Assembly: GCF_014655595.1 (NCBI RefSeq)
Contig: NZ_BNBL01000002.1
Span: forward strand, 248,001-312,000
DNA: 64,000 bases
Origin: Streptomyces griseocarneus
GTDB lineage: Bacteria > Actinomycetota > Actinomycetes > Streptomycetales > Streptomycetaceae
Reading direction: 5' to 3'
Each line of letters begins with the position of its first letter. The stretch's first letter is position 1. Position numbers and translations under genes: made by a program. Shown here one piece after another: positions 34,601 to 42,516 of this stretch. The notes under the pieces were generated by a model. It ran no database searches and was not told the origin of the DNA. It was given only the letters and a program-made list of their open reading frames with translations.

Positions 34601-37600
34601 CTACGACGGCGGCGGCTACGGAGATCGGCCCACCAAGGGCGAGGCCACCGGCGTGGCCACGCTCACGAAGGACGACAACAACCGGGCGACCTACCTCGAG
34701 TCCGGCAAGACGTACGACGCCTATGCCCGGGAGCTGACCAGCACCGACCTCACCGCCGAGGTCGTCTTCGACGGCTCGGGCCGCCTGGTGTCCACCACCA
34801 AACGCTCCGACGGCCGCACCACGAAGACCGCCTATGCGCCGAGCACGGGATTCGCCACGACCGTCACCACCACGGCGCCCCCCGCCAAGGCCGGTGACGC
34901 GTCGACCGCCTGGACCAGCACCACCTTGCTCGACCCGCTGCGCGGACAGGTCCTCAGGAGGACGGACGCCAACAACCGGCGCACCGACATCGCCTACGAC
35001 GCCCTCGGCCGCTCCGTCAAGGTCTGGCTGCCCGACAAGCCGCAGTCCTCCTTCGGCCCGCCCAGCCTGGAGTTCTCCTACTCCATCACGGACGGCAAGC
35101 CCGTCGCGGTCGCCACCCGGAAGCTGAACGACGGCTTCGGCCAGCTGACCGCCTACACGCTCTACGACGGCTTCCAGCGCCCCCGCCAGACCCAGGAACC
35201 GGGCCCCGACGGCGGAAAGCTGATCACCGACACCTTCTACGACGAGCGCGGCCTCGTCGCGAAGACCTTCGCCCCGTACTACGCCCTGGGCGCACCGGGC
35301 ACCGGGCTGTTCAGCCCGGACAACGCCCTGAAGGTGGAATCCCAGACCTGGAACACCTACGACGGGCTCGGCCGCGTCGCGGAGACCAAGCAGATCGCCG
35401 GAAACAGCGACGCCGGCAAGGTACTGGCCAGCACCCGCACGCTCTACGGCGGCGACCGCACGACGGTGATCCCGCCCGCGGGATCCACCGCGACGACCAC
35501 GGTCGTCGACGCCCGGGGCAGGACCACCGAGCTCCACCAGCTGCACGAGCGCAGCCCGGGCGCGGACTCCGACGTCGCCCGCTACGCGTACAACCCGCAG
35601 GGCAAGCTGTCCCGGTACACGGACCCGGCGGGCAACTCCTGGTCGTACACCTACGACCAGCTCGGACACCAGGTCTCCGCGGACGACCCGGACAAGGGCA
35701 CCAGCACCAGCACCTACGACGACCGCGGCCAGCTCACCAGCGTCACCGATGCCCGCAAGACCAAGAACACGCTCTACTACGCCTACGACAACGTCGGCCG
35801 CAAGACCGAGCTCCGCGAGGGATCCGTCAGCGGAACGAAGCTCGCCGAGTGGTCCTACGACACGGTCGCGGGCGGCAAGGGACAGCTGGCCTCGGCAACG
35901 CGCTACGTGGACGGCAATGCCTACGTCAGCCGTGTGGACGAGTACGACGCGCTCTACCGGGCCACGCGCTCGGCCGCCGTCATCCCTGCGAACGAAGGGC
36001 CCCTGGCAGGCACCTACCGGTTCGGAACCAACTACAACCCGTCAGGCAGCGTCAAGAGCACCTTCCTGCCGAAGGCGGGTTCGCTCGCCGGTGACGGCGT
36101 CCTCTACACCTACGACGATCTCCTGCGTCCCACGGAGATCAGAGGGTCCGGCGGCCTCAAGGCGAGCATCACCAGCTACAGCCTCACCGGAAAGCCCCTC
36201 CAGGCGAAGCTCACGGGGGGCGGCAAGTTCACGCAGATCACCAACGGCTACGAGTGGGGAACCCAGCGGCTGGCGGGCACCCGGGTCGACCGTGAGAACG
36301 CCCCGGCCGTCGACAAGGCCGCGACGTACACGTACGACGAGGCGGGCAACATCCGGGCCGTGTCCGACGCGGCGGCGGGCGGCACGGACACGCAGTGCTT
36401 CACCTACGACTACCTGCGCCGCGTCACGGACGAGTGGACGCAGTCCACGCCGACGTGCGCCGCGGCGCCGGCGGCGAACCTGACCGGTGGCCCGGCCCCC
36501 TACTGGAACTCGTACACCTACGACAAGACGGGCAACCGCCTCACCGAGACCCGGCACGACTCCGGCGGAGACGGTGCCAAGGACGTCAAGCGGACGTACG
36601 CCTACCCGGCTGCCGGCGGTCCCCAGCCGCACGCCCTCTCCGCCGTGAACACCAGCGGCCCTACGGGCACGGCCAAGGACTCCTACACCTACGACCCGGC
36701 CGGCAACACCGCCACCCGCGTCCTGGGCGGCGACACCCAGTCGCTGGAGTGGGACGCCGAAGGCCACCTGGCCAAGGCGACCCAGATGAAGGACGGAAAG
36801 CCCGCCGGGACCACCTCCTATCTCTACGACGCCGAGGGCGGGCGGCTGATCGGCCGGACCGACACCGAGACGACCCTCTACCTCGGCCCCACCGAGATCA
36901 CCCTCACCAAGGGCACCACCACCCCGAAGGCCACCCGCTACATCGACCTCGGCAACGGCGTCCAAGCGGTCCAGAGCGACGACGGCAGTGCGTCCTTCGT
37001 CATCGCGGACCAGGTCGGTACGGGCCAGCTCGCCATCGATTCCAAGTCGGCGACGGCGACACACCGGCGCACCACACCTTTCGGCGCCCCGCGCGGCGAG
37101 CAGCCGAAGAACTGGCCCGGAACGAAGGGCTTCGTAGGGGGAACGAACGACGCGACAACGGGCCTGACGCACCTCGGGGCCCGTGAATACGACCCGTCGA
37201 TCGGCCGGTTCATCAGCGTCGACCCACTCCTGGACCTGGAGGACCCCCAGCAGAACCACGGCTACACCTACGCCAACAACAACCCGGCGACCCTCTCCGA
37301 CCCGACCGGCATGATCCCCGAGGGCTGCGGAACGCTCGGTAAATGCTACGGGTACTCACCCAGCACCGGGGGATGTCCCTACGGCTGCGGGTCCACGGCC
37401 AACGTCCTGTGGGGCGAAGCGGAATACGAGGACTACGACGACTACGACGGTCCCGTCTACAACGACTGGGAGGACGCGGCCAGTCGCGGCAACGAGGTCA
37501 TCTACGCAGGCGTCGAGGTCCCGGCCCACTGGGAGGAGAAGGAGAAGTTCCAGGAGGCCTTCTACCGGGAAGTGGCCGCCTTCTGCCATGGCGAGTCGAT

Positions 37601-38621
37601 CAACTGCATGAGCGATGTGGTGTACACCGGCGACGAGAGCCACGTGCGATCGGTGCTCAGCCGGCTGAAGTTCTTCGCCTACATCGCCTGTCGGGACGTC
37701 GACTGCCCCGAGAGCGTGAGTACGTTCAGGGAGGCCCTGGGCGCTGCGGCGCTCATGCAGCTCGAGAACGGGATGAGTGGTGGCTTCCCCGGCCTGCGGG
37801 GCGCCCGGGGCGGAGGAAGCCGGGGAGGGCGCGGAGGAAGCGGGGCGTGCCTCCACAGCTTCACCCCCGGCACCGAAGTCCTGCTCGAGGACGGCAGCAG
37901 CAAGCCGATCGAGGACGTCAAGACGGGCGACAAGGTCCTGGCGACCGACCCCGAGACGGGGGAGACGACCTCACGCGAAGTCGTCGCCACCTTCGACACC
38001 GCGCACGACAAGGACTTCACCGACCTGACGGTCCAGACGGACCGCGGCGCGGCGAGCATCATCGCCACCGACACCCATCCGTTCTGGGAGGCCGTCGAAA
38101 AGAAGTGGGTCGACGCGGGCGACCTCCGCCCGGGCGCCCACCTGCGGAGTGCGAAGGGCGAGACCCTCCAGGTCACGTCGGCCCGTCACTTCGTCAAGCA
38201 GCAGCGCACCCACGACCTGACCGTCCGTGGTGTTCACACGTACCATGTGCTGGCGGGTAAGTCGCCGGTCTTGGTCCACAACTCAAACTGTGGGCCGGGT
38301 ACAAAGTTTGATGTACCGAGTGAGCCGGGCATCTACACTATTCACCTAAATGACGGAACGAAATACGTAGGAAGCTCGACATCAAGCATCAGGGAGCGAG
38401 TGAATAAGTCGATGCGCTCCAAGCATGCGGTTCGCAAGGCCGGGTACACGTCTGATGATGTGGCGAACGTCACGTACTTCACTCTGCCTGCCGGGACAAG
38501 CAAGACGGCGATCCGTCGTATGGAGCAAACGATGATGGAGGGCGTTAAGGAGAGGGGTGGGCGTCTCCTTAATCGAAGAGATCCGGAAATCGAAGTTCCA
38601 TTCGGCAGGTACCTGCCGTAA
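31671..38621 (+). CDS. RHS polymorphic toxin with Hint protease and GIY-YIG nuclease tip
   Basis: 2316 residues. A signal peptide lies at the N-terminus (RWRRGLAVGVPTVLMASLLQG). A long beta-rich region with many YDxxGR RHS repeats forms the shell. The RHS core end is LGAREYDPSIGRFISVDPL near residue 1840. A Hint domain spans about 2060-2205: CLHSFTPGTEVLLEDG start Cys, TDTHPFW, and VHTYHVLAGKSPVLVHNSN end with the His-Asn cleavage pair. The last 110 residues are a GIY-YIG endonuclease: PGIYTIHLNDGTKYVGSS, an Arg, and Glu in RRMEQTMMEG. The tip DNA is visibly poorer in GC than the shell and differs in codon use. A DUF4259 immunity candidate follows 20 bases on. Confidence 0.9.
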   Translation: MKRKTHAPRARWRRGLAVGVPTVLMASLLQGVALPAVAKGGHALPGAPAPGKPVAGEVATGKPRKTDPAPRVPSEKPKAAWPKGGKTVVDLSKPPKAAGRAVKAGSLPVSFLPAARDKNTKGVTAAPPAGKTEVRIADRKASERAGVRGPLIVIAAQTTKTALKTQGSTPTGIRLDYSGFAQAYGGGYASRLRLMELPECALTTPDKAGCRTAKPVVAVNDTEKQTLTAERVSLRAGARTVLAAAPAAGGEKGDYKATPLSPSATWRTDLNSGSFTWSYNIPVPEVPGGLKPEVGLGYSSSSVDGRTGNTNNQPSWVGDGFELWPGFIERRYKSCSEDGEEHGDGNKPGDLCWAYDNATISFNGKAGELVPAGGDQWKLKNDDGTKIARLTGSEHDNGDNDNEYWRVTTPEGTRYYFGYHKLNGWAKGKDTTDSTWTAPVYGNNAGEPCHKDGFKDSWCQQAWRWNLDYAVDRHGNAVGYYYGKETNSYGRDLESKDDTPYVRGGYLKRIEYGLQSSDLYAKPLAKLDFGNAERCLPQDKDKVTCAEDTIDDKKQYWYDTPWDMNCKAGTECDKGRLSPSFWTRKRLTDITTSVLRTDGGYAPVDSWKFGHRWGMADTDYQLLLESIQHTGHSASPAITLPKTTLVYTQRPNRLDKTGDGKAPFIKERLSTVTDETGGQTDVTYSQPVCDWAKQPTPESNTTRCFPQFTGGSSSDDPTRQWFNKYVVDAVTATDRTGGAPDQVTRYDYLDDAAWHYDDDNGLTKEKFKTWSQWRGYGHVRVRTGGQGADGVKSQQDTYFLRGMDGDRKGPDGGKKEVSVSLGKDEGAAITDHSSAAGFAYRTESYSGPGGKLLAKTVSRPWHHETAKSERSWGTITANFTGTESAQSFTSLDDGAGKKWRQTSAATKYDTVAGRPTEADDFGDLSTPADDQCTRTTYADNTEANILALRSRVVTTAVSCATSSVDRTKQVISDVRTAYDGGGYGDRPTKGEATGVATLTKDDNNRATYLESGKTYDAYARELTSTDLTAEVVFDGSGRLVSTTKRSDGRTTKTAYAPSTGFATTVTTTAPPAKAGDASTAWTSTTLLDPLRGQVLRRTDANNRRTDIAYDALGRSVKVWLPDKPQSSFGPPSLEFSYSITDGKPVAVATRKLNDGFGQLTAYTLYDGFQRPRQTQEPGPDGGKLITDTFYDERGLVAKTFAPYYALGAPGTGLFSPDNALKVESQTWNTYDGLGRVAETKQIAGNSDAGKVLASTRTLYGGDRTTVIPPAGSTATTTVVDARGRTTELHQLHERSPGADSDVARYAYNPQGKLSRYTDPAGNSWSYTYDQLGHQVSADDPDKGTSTSTYDDRGQLTSVTDARKTKNTLYYAYDNVGRKTELREGSVSGTKLAEWSYDTVAGGKGQLASATRYVDGNAYVSRVDEYDALYRATRSAAVIPANEGPLAGTYRFGTNYNPSGSVKSTFLPKAGSLAGDGVLYTYDDLLRPTEIRGSGGLKASITSYSLTGKPLQAKLTGGGKFTQITNGYEWGTQRLAGTRVDRENAPAVDKAATYTYDEAGNIRAVSDAAAGGTDTQCFTYDYLRRVTDEWTQSTPTCAAAPAANLTGGPAPYWNSYTYDKTGNRLTETRHDSGGDGAKDVKRTYAYPAAGGPQPHALSAVNTSGPTGTAKDSYTYDPAGNTATRVLGGDTQSLEWDAEGHLAKATQMKDGKPAGTTSYLYDAEGGRLIGRTDTETTLYLGPTEITLTKGTTTPKATRYIDLGNGVQAVQSDDGSASFVIADQVGTGQLAIDSKSATATHRRTTPFGAPRGEQPKNWPGTKGFVGGTNDATTGLTHLGAREYDPSIGRFISVDPLLDLEDPQQNHGYTYANNNPATLSDPTGMIPEGCGTLGKCYGYSPSTGGCPYGCGSTANVLWGEAEYEDYDDYDGPVYNDWEDAASRGNEVIYAGVEVPAHWEEKEKFQEAFYREVAAFCHGESINCMSDVVYTGDESHVRSVLSRLKFFAYIACRDVDCPESVSTFREALGAAALMQLENGMSGGFPGLRGARGGGSRGGRGGSGACLHSFTPGTEVLLEDGSSKPIEDVKTGDKVLATDPETGETTSREVVATFDTAHDKDFTDLTVQTDRGAASIIATDTHPFWEAVEKKWVDAGDLRPGAHLRSAKGETLQVTSARHFVKQQRTHDLTVRGVHTYHVLAGKSPVLVHNSNCGPGTKFDVPSEPGIYTIHLNDGTKYVGSSTSSIRERVNKSMRSKHAVRKAGYTSDDVANVTYFTLPAGTSKTAIRRMEQTMMEGVKERGGRLLNRRDPEIEVPFGRYLP

Positions 38622-38641
38622 ATCTCTATCTGGAGTTTGTG

Positions 38642-39079
38642 ATGGGAACCTGGGGTTCGGGTCCGTTCGACAGTGACACGGCTGAAGACTTCCTTGATGA
38701 GCTGGAAGAACAGTCCGCTCCGCAGCGGCTGGCGGTCGTGGAGCGAACTTTCCGTTTTGCGATTGAGGGGGGTGGGAGTTCGTCCTCATCCGTGCTACCA
38801 GAAGAGGTAATGGCTGCCGCGGCTTTGGTTGCGGCCAACATCCCTGCTGGCCGTTCTCTGACTTGGAACGAGGAATGTCCGGGCATTGTGGAATGGCTGG
38901 CGAAGCCGGTCACTCCTGCCCTAGCGTCATCCGCCATTCAAGCCCTGGAAGCGGCGTTGCCTGTAGACGGCTGGTTCTGGCGAAGCTGGGTGGATGCAGA
39001 GGAGAAGTTCGAGGCTCAGGCCGCGATTGACCGCTTGCGGTCTGTGCTGCGTCCTGCCAGCGAAGGTGAATCTCGGTAG
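38642..39079 (+). CDS. DUF4259 protein, candidate immunity protein
   Basis: 145 residues, MGTWGSGPFDSDTAEDFLDELEE at the start, which is the DUF4259 hallmark. Acidic and soluble, with no signal peptide, as expected of a cytosolic immunity protein. ATG 38642 has GGAG at the right distance; a GTG at 38639 is in frame. It starts 20 bases after the toxin stop and shares its lower GC, so the toxin tip and this gene probably moved as one unit. Function as a GIY-YIG inhibitor is inferred from position. Confidence 0.78.
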   Translation: MGTWGSGPFDSDTAEDFLDELEEQSAPQRLAVVERTFRFAIEGGGSSSSSVLPEEVMAAAALVAANIPAGRSLTWNEECPGIVEWLAKPVTPALASSAIQALEAALPVDGWFWRSWVDAEEKFEAQAAIDRLRSVLRPASEGESR

Positions 39080-39120
39080 GTGGCCTTCACTTAATATCGA
39101 GGCCAGAGGCGGAAGCGTGC

Positions 39121-39160
39121 GAAGAGCCCCATCGAATTTCCAAATTTGATGGGGCTCTTC
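39121..39160. terminator. Hairpin after the immunity gene
   Basis: A perfect 13-bp inverted repeat (GAAGAGCCCCATC) plus a G-T pair and an AT-rich inner part close a long hairpin 42 bases after the immunity stop, followed by CAGTCTTT. It ends the toxin-immunity transcript. Confidence 0.75.
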
Positions 39161-39356
39161 AGTCTTTGACGGCAACGTCGATGTGGTCGTGGCCGAGCAG
39201 TTCCTTTTCCGGCTCGGGCCCCGAGCCTGCCGGGGCCCGGTAGGCGTTGGGCACGACGCGTCGCTAGTGGGCGATCACTCCGGGGTGGGTATCCGCCGGA
39301 CATCCACTGGTTGATGCGCCCGCCCGGCGTATCGTGCCGCTGAAGGTAGTGAGCAG

Positions 39357-39520
39357 ATGACTACGGAGCTGGCTGACAGCGTCCGCAAGTGCCGGCGCGG
39401 GCTGGGATGAGCCAGGAAGAACTGGCCCATGCCGCAGGTGTGTCACCGGGCGCGGTGCACAAAATGGGGCAGGGTGGCACGGCCCACACGGAGGCCGACC
39501 TCCGGGGCGTTTGGCGGTAA
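39357..39520 (+). pseudogene. Frameshifted XRE-type DNA-binding protein remnant
   Basis: ATG 39357 reads MTTELADSVRKCRRGLG and stops at TGA. The next frame from ATG 39407 continues with MSQEELAHAAGVSPGAV and ends at TAA 39518. Joined, they give the first 54 residues of an XRE helix-turn-helix protein; a one-base indel at about 39405 breaks it, and the rest of the gene is missing. On the other strand 39159-39263 also reads as a short C-terminal remnant (HDHIDVAVKD end) without a start, so the region is decayed DNA. Confidence 0.65.
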
Positions 39521-39575
39521 ACGGGGATTGCAGCGTCGGAGGGCGACCGCTGGGAGGTCGTGGCTCGGCCCGGCC

Positions 39576-40703
39576 TTACGCCTTGATCTCCTCCATCAGC
39601 ATCTGCAGCGTGCTGCAGTGCTTCTCGGAGGGGAGGGCCGCAAGCGTGGCGCGGGCGTGGGCGCGGCCGGCGGTTTTGTCGCCGGAGCGGGTGAGCATGA
39701 GGGCGGTGTGCATCTCCAGGTGGGCGGCGAAGCGGGGGAGGCTCGCGGGGAGTTCGCGGCGGGCGGCCTCCTGGGCCCGTACGGCGCGGTCCTCGTCGCC
39801 GAGGCGGGCGGAGAGCAGGGACAGGAAGCCGTTCAGCCGCCAGTGGGTCACCGCGTAGTCGCTGACCTGGGTGCTGGGGCCCGAGGCGTCGAAGACCCGG
39901 CGGGCGCGGTCGGCGAGGTCGAGCGCGGTGGCCTTGTCGCCCTGCAGGGCGAGGGCGTAGGCCTTGCCCAGGGTGGCGTTGAGGAGGCCCGCGGACGGCT
40001 TGTCGCTGATGGCCATGGCCTGGTCGGCCAGGACGTTGGCGTAGCCGAGGCCCTTGCCGCCGTAGCCGAGGGTCAGGGCGGCCCGGCCGCGCGTCCAGAC
40101 GCGGGTGCGGACGTCGCCCGAGCGGTCCGCCGCCTCGGCGGCCATGCGGAACCACGCGACGGCCTTGGTCTGGTCGGGCCAGGTGAACGTGGTGGCGTAC
40201 AGCGTCATCAGACGGGCCGCCACGGACCACATGCGGTCGTCGTCGAGCTGCTGCTGCACGACCATGAGGTCGCGCGCCGCGCGGCGCTGGATGTCGGCCG
40301 CCCCCTGGGACATGTAGTCGGCGCCGTAGGCGGTCAGCTTCTCCTCCCACTCCTGGGGGGAGGGGCCGCCCCGCAGCCGGGCGGTGAAGCCCACGGTGAG
40401 GAGGTCCGCCGCCAGCTGGGGTGCTACGGAGGCCGCGGCGATGCCGCTCGGCAGGCCGTGGCCGGCGGGGTTCTGACGGGCGGTCTCCCCGTCCAGGACC
40501 GCCGGCGGGACGTCGAGCACCGTCGACAGGCACCGGACGTAGAACGGTCCGGGCCGGACCTTGCCGCGTTCCCAGCCGCTCACGTACTCCCGGGTCAGGG
40601 TGGTGCCGAAGGCGTCATTGATCTCCGACGCCAGCCGGCCCTGACTCCATCCACGCGCCTTCCGCAGCTCCCTGACGACCTCACCCATTGCCACACAGGC
40701 CAT
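39576..40703 (-). CDS. XRE-family regulator with helical repeat domain
   Basis: 375 residues. A helix-turn-helix covers about residues 5-60 (GEVVRELRKARGWSQGRLASEI, REYVSGWERGKVRPGPFYVRCL). The rest is alpha-helical with TPR-like patterns (ATLGKAYALALQGDKATALDLADRARRVF), as in actinobacterial XRE regulators that read peptide or small-molecule signals. ATG 40703 lies close behind GGGGGAAG; ATG 40688 is possible. Two 12-bp tandem repeats lie 22-45 bases upstream and may be its own operator. Target unknown. Confidence 0.82.
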   Translation of the reverse strand: MACVAMGEVVRELRKARGWSQGRLASEINDAFGTTLTREYVSGWERGKVRPGPFYVRCLSTVLDVPPAVLDGETARQNPAGHGLPSGIAAASVAPQLAADLLTVGFTARLRGGPSPQEWEEKLTAYGADYMSQGAADIQRRAARDLMVVQQQLDDDRMWSVAARLMTLYATTFTWPDQTKAVAWFRMAAEAADRSGDVRTRVWTRGRAALTLGYGGKGLGYANVLADQAMAISDKPSAGLLNATLGKAYALALQGDKATALDLADRARRVFDASGPSTQVSDYAVTHWRLNGFLSLLSARLGDEDRAVRAQEAARRELPASLPRFAAHLEMHTALMLTRSGDKTAGRAHARATLAALPSEKHCSTLQMLMEEIKA

Positions 40704-40724
40704 CTTCCCCCGGAAATCACCCCT

Positions 40725-40748
40725 CGAATGCCACTACGAATGCCACTA
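40725..40748. promoter_or_regulatory. Tandem 12-bp repeat upstream of the XRE gene
   Basis: CGAATGCCACTA is repeated twice without a gap, 22-45 bases upstream of the XRE start (minus-strand reading TAGTGGCATTCG twice). A one-turn-plus direct repeat in this place suits autoregulation or overlap with the promoter. The rest of the 226-base gap to the next gene shows nothing clear. Confidence 0.55.
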
Positions 40749-40929
40749 CCGGGCGGATGTCCGCCCGGAGACAGTGGGAGCGACGGGTGATCATCAGGTC
40801 CGGGCGTGCCACGGGGGTGCCCGTCCGGGCTCATGGCTCGGGTCACCGCGCCCGTCGCCGGGTGCGGTGCCCGGGCCACCGCCATGAGGAGGGGAGGCGG
40901 TGGACCGGGCTCGGCCCGATCCCGGGGCG

Positions 40930-41982
40930 TCACACCCCGACGGCCTCCTCCATCTCCTCTTCGGCCTCCTCGGCCCGGGTTCCGGCCGCGGGGACGGCGG
41001 CCGCGGCGGGCCGCGTGGCGCGCCGCTTCTCGACGGCCCAGGCGGCCGCGATCGTCACCGCGCCCACGGCGAGCCACACGGCCAGCGTCGTCACGTTCCG
41101 GCCGAGGCCGGAGTGGCCGAAGTAGACGAGGGAGCGCACGCCCTCGACGAATCCGGCACCGTTCCAGAAGGAGTGGAGGGCGGCGAAGAAGCCGTTCTGC
41201 AGCTCGGGGCGGTAGACCCCGCCCGCGCTGGTGAAGTTGAGCATCACGAACAACACCATCACGCCCAGCGTGGTCCAGCGCTTGAGGAAGGTGTGCAGAC
41301 CGGTGCCGACGAGCAGGATGCCCGCCGAGTACAGCCACGCCATCCCCCACAGCCCCCACAGACCGTGGTCGACCAGGTGGAAGACCGGGCCGGCGAAGGC
41401 GGCGCCGAGCACGGCGACCACCAGCGACATGCCCGCCGCCAGCACCGCCCGCAGCCGCATCGGCAGCGCCGCGCCCGCGCCGCCTATGACGGCCACGGAG
41501 GCGTACGAACCGATGCTGAGCGCGACGAGCAGGAAGAAGACGCCCTGGCCGGTCGGGTCGCCCTCGGCCGGCGGCACGATGTCGGTCACCTTCAGGGGCG
41601 CGCCCTGCTTCGCGGCCACGGGGGTGAAGACCTTCTGCACCGCCATCGCCGTGGTGTCCGAGCCGGCGGAGGCCACCAGCAGCTCCGGGTGGCGCCGGTC
41701 CGGGACGTACGCCCCGAAGACGTCGCGGTGCTCGAGCCGGCGGACGGCCTCCGCCCGGTCGGCGACGGTCCGTACGGCGAGGCGGCCGTCCGCCTTGTCG
41801 TCGATGGTCTGTGCCAGCACCCGGGCGCCAGGGGCCTCCCCGACCACCGCGACGGGCAGCTGGTGCGGCGAGGGGTGGGCGAACGCGCCCAGGTAGGCGA
41901 GCCCCATCCCGACGCACATCAGCAGGGGGGTGAGCAGATGGGTCAGCACGTGGCGCAGCGCGCCGCCGGTGGCGGGTTTCAT
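40930..41982 (-). CDS. YhgE/Pip- or DUF3533-like membrane protein (ABC-2 type)
   Basis: 350 residues. One N-terminal helix (LLTPLLMCVGMGLAYLGAF) is followed by an extracellular domain of about 130 residues and five or six C-terminal helices (FFLLVALSIGSYASVAVIGGAG, MSLVVAVLGAAFAGPVF, LGVMVLFVMLNF). That is the layout of YhgE/DUF3533/ABC-2 exporters of efflux or secretion type. An acidic tail (EEAEEEMEEA) ends it. It diverges from a MarR gene with two operators between, so it is probably the exporter the MarR controls. Substrate unknown. Confidence 0.75.
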   Translation of the reverse strand: MKPATGGALRHVLTHLLTPLLMCVGMGLAYLGAFAHPSPHQLPVAVVGEAPGARVLAQTIDDKADGRLAVRTVADRAEAVRRLEHRDVFGAYVPDRRHPELLVASAGSDTTAMAVQKVFTPVAAKQGAPLKVTDIVPPAEGDPTGQGVFFLLVALSIGSYASVAVIGGAGAALPMRLRAVLAAGMSLVVAVLGAAFAGPVFHLVDHGLWGLWGMAWLYSAGILLVGTGLHTFLKRWTTLGVMVLFVMLNFTSAGGVYRPELQNGFFAALHSFWNGAGFVEGVRSLVYFGHSGLGRNVTTLAVWLAVGAVTIAAAWAVEKRRATRPAAAAVPAAGTRAEEAEEEMEEAVGV

Positions 41983-42000
41983 CGGCGCCCTTCCTCAGAT

Positions 42001-42043
42001 AGTTGGTAAATGCAACTCTTTCTTCAAGTTGTACTATACAACT
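42001..42043. promoter_or_regulatory. Two 17-bp MarR operators in the divergent promoter
   Basis: 42027-42043 is a perfect palindrome AGTTGTA-CTA-TACAACT. 42001-42017 is a second copy of the same form, AGTTG-N7-CAACT. The centres are 26 bases apart. They lie 18 bases upstream of the membrane-protein start and 22 bases upstream of the MarR start, so binding would block both promoters. Confidence 0.8.
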
Positions 42044-42065
42044 ACATGGCCGAAAGGAAACCCCC

Positions 42066-42512
42066 GTGCCCCCTCGTGACGCGTCCGTGGAGACCATCCA
42101 GCGCGAGCTGACCGCCTTCGCCCGCCGCGCCCGGGCCGCCGCCGCCCGGATGCACCCGGAGCTCTCGCTCGTCTCCTTCACCCTGCTCGCCCACCTCGAG
42201 GACCGGCGGGGCTGCCGGGCGACCGACCTCGCGGCGCACTACCTGCTCGACAAGTCGACGGTGAGCCGGCAGATCGCCACCCTCGAGCGCCTCGGGCTCG
42301 TCGAGCGCCGCCTCGACCCCGACGACCACCGCGTCCAGGTGCTGCACCTGACCGACGCCGGTGCCGCGAGTCTCGCCCAGGTCGCCGCCAGCCGGCTGGC
42401 GGCCTTCCAGGAGCGCCTCGCCGACTGGGACGAGGACGACCTCGCCCGCTTCGCCGGCTACCTCCTGCGCTACAACGAGGGCTACGAGGGCCAGGCGGGC
42501 CAGGAGGGCTAG
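42066..42512 (+). CDS. MarR-family transcriptional regulator
   Basis: 148 residues from GTG 42066 (GAAAGGAAA upstream). Winged-helix motif LAHLEDRRGCRATDLAAHY, LLDKSTVSRQIATLERLGLVERR and the wing LDPDDHRVQVLHLTDAG. It diverges from the YhgE-like gene; two matching palindromes lie between. The acidic Gly/Glu-rich end (EGYEGQAGQEG) stops 4 bases before the convergent response regulator ends. Confidence 0.9.
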   Translation: MPPRDASVETIQRELTAFARRARAAAARMHPELSLVSFTLLAHLEDRRGCRATDLAAHYLLDKSTVSRQIATLERLGLVERRLDPDDHRVQVLHLTDAGAASLAQVAASRLAAFQERLADWDEDDLARFAGYLLRYNEGYEGQAGQEG

Positions 42513-42516
42513 GAGG

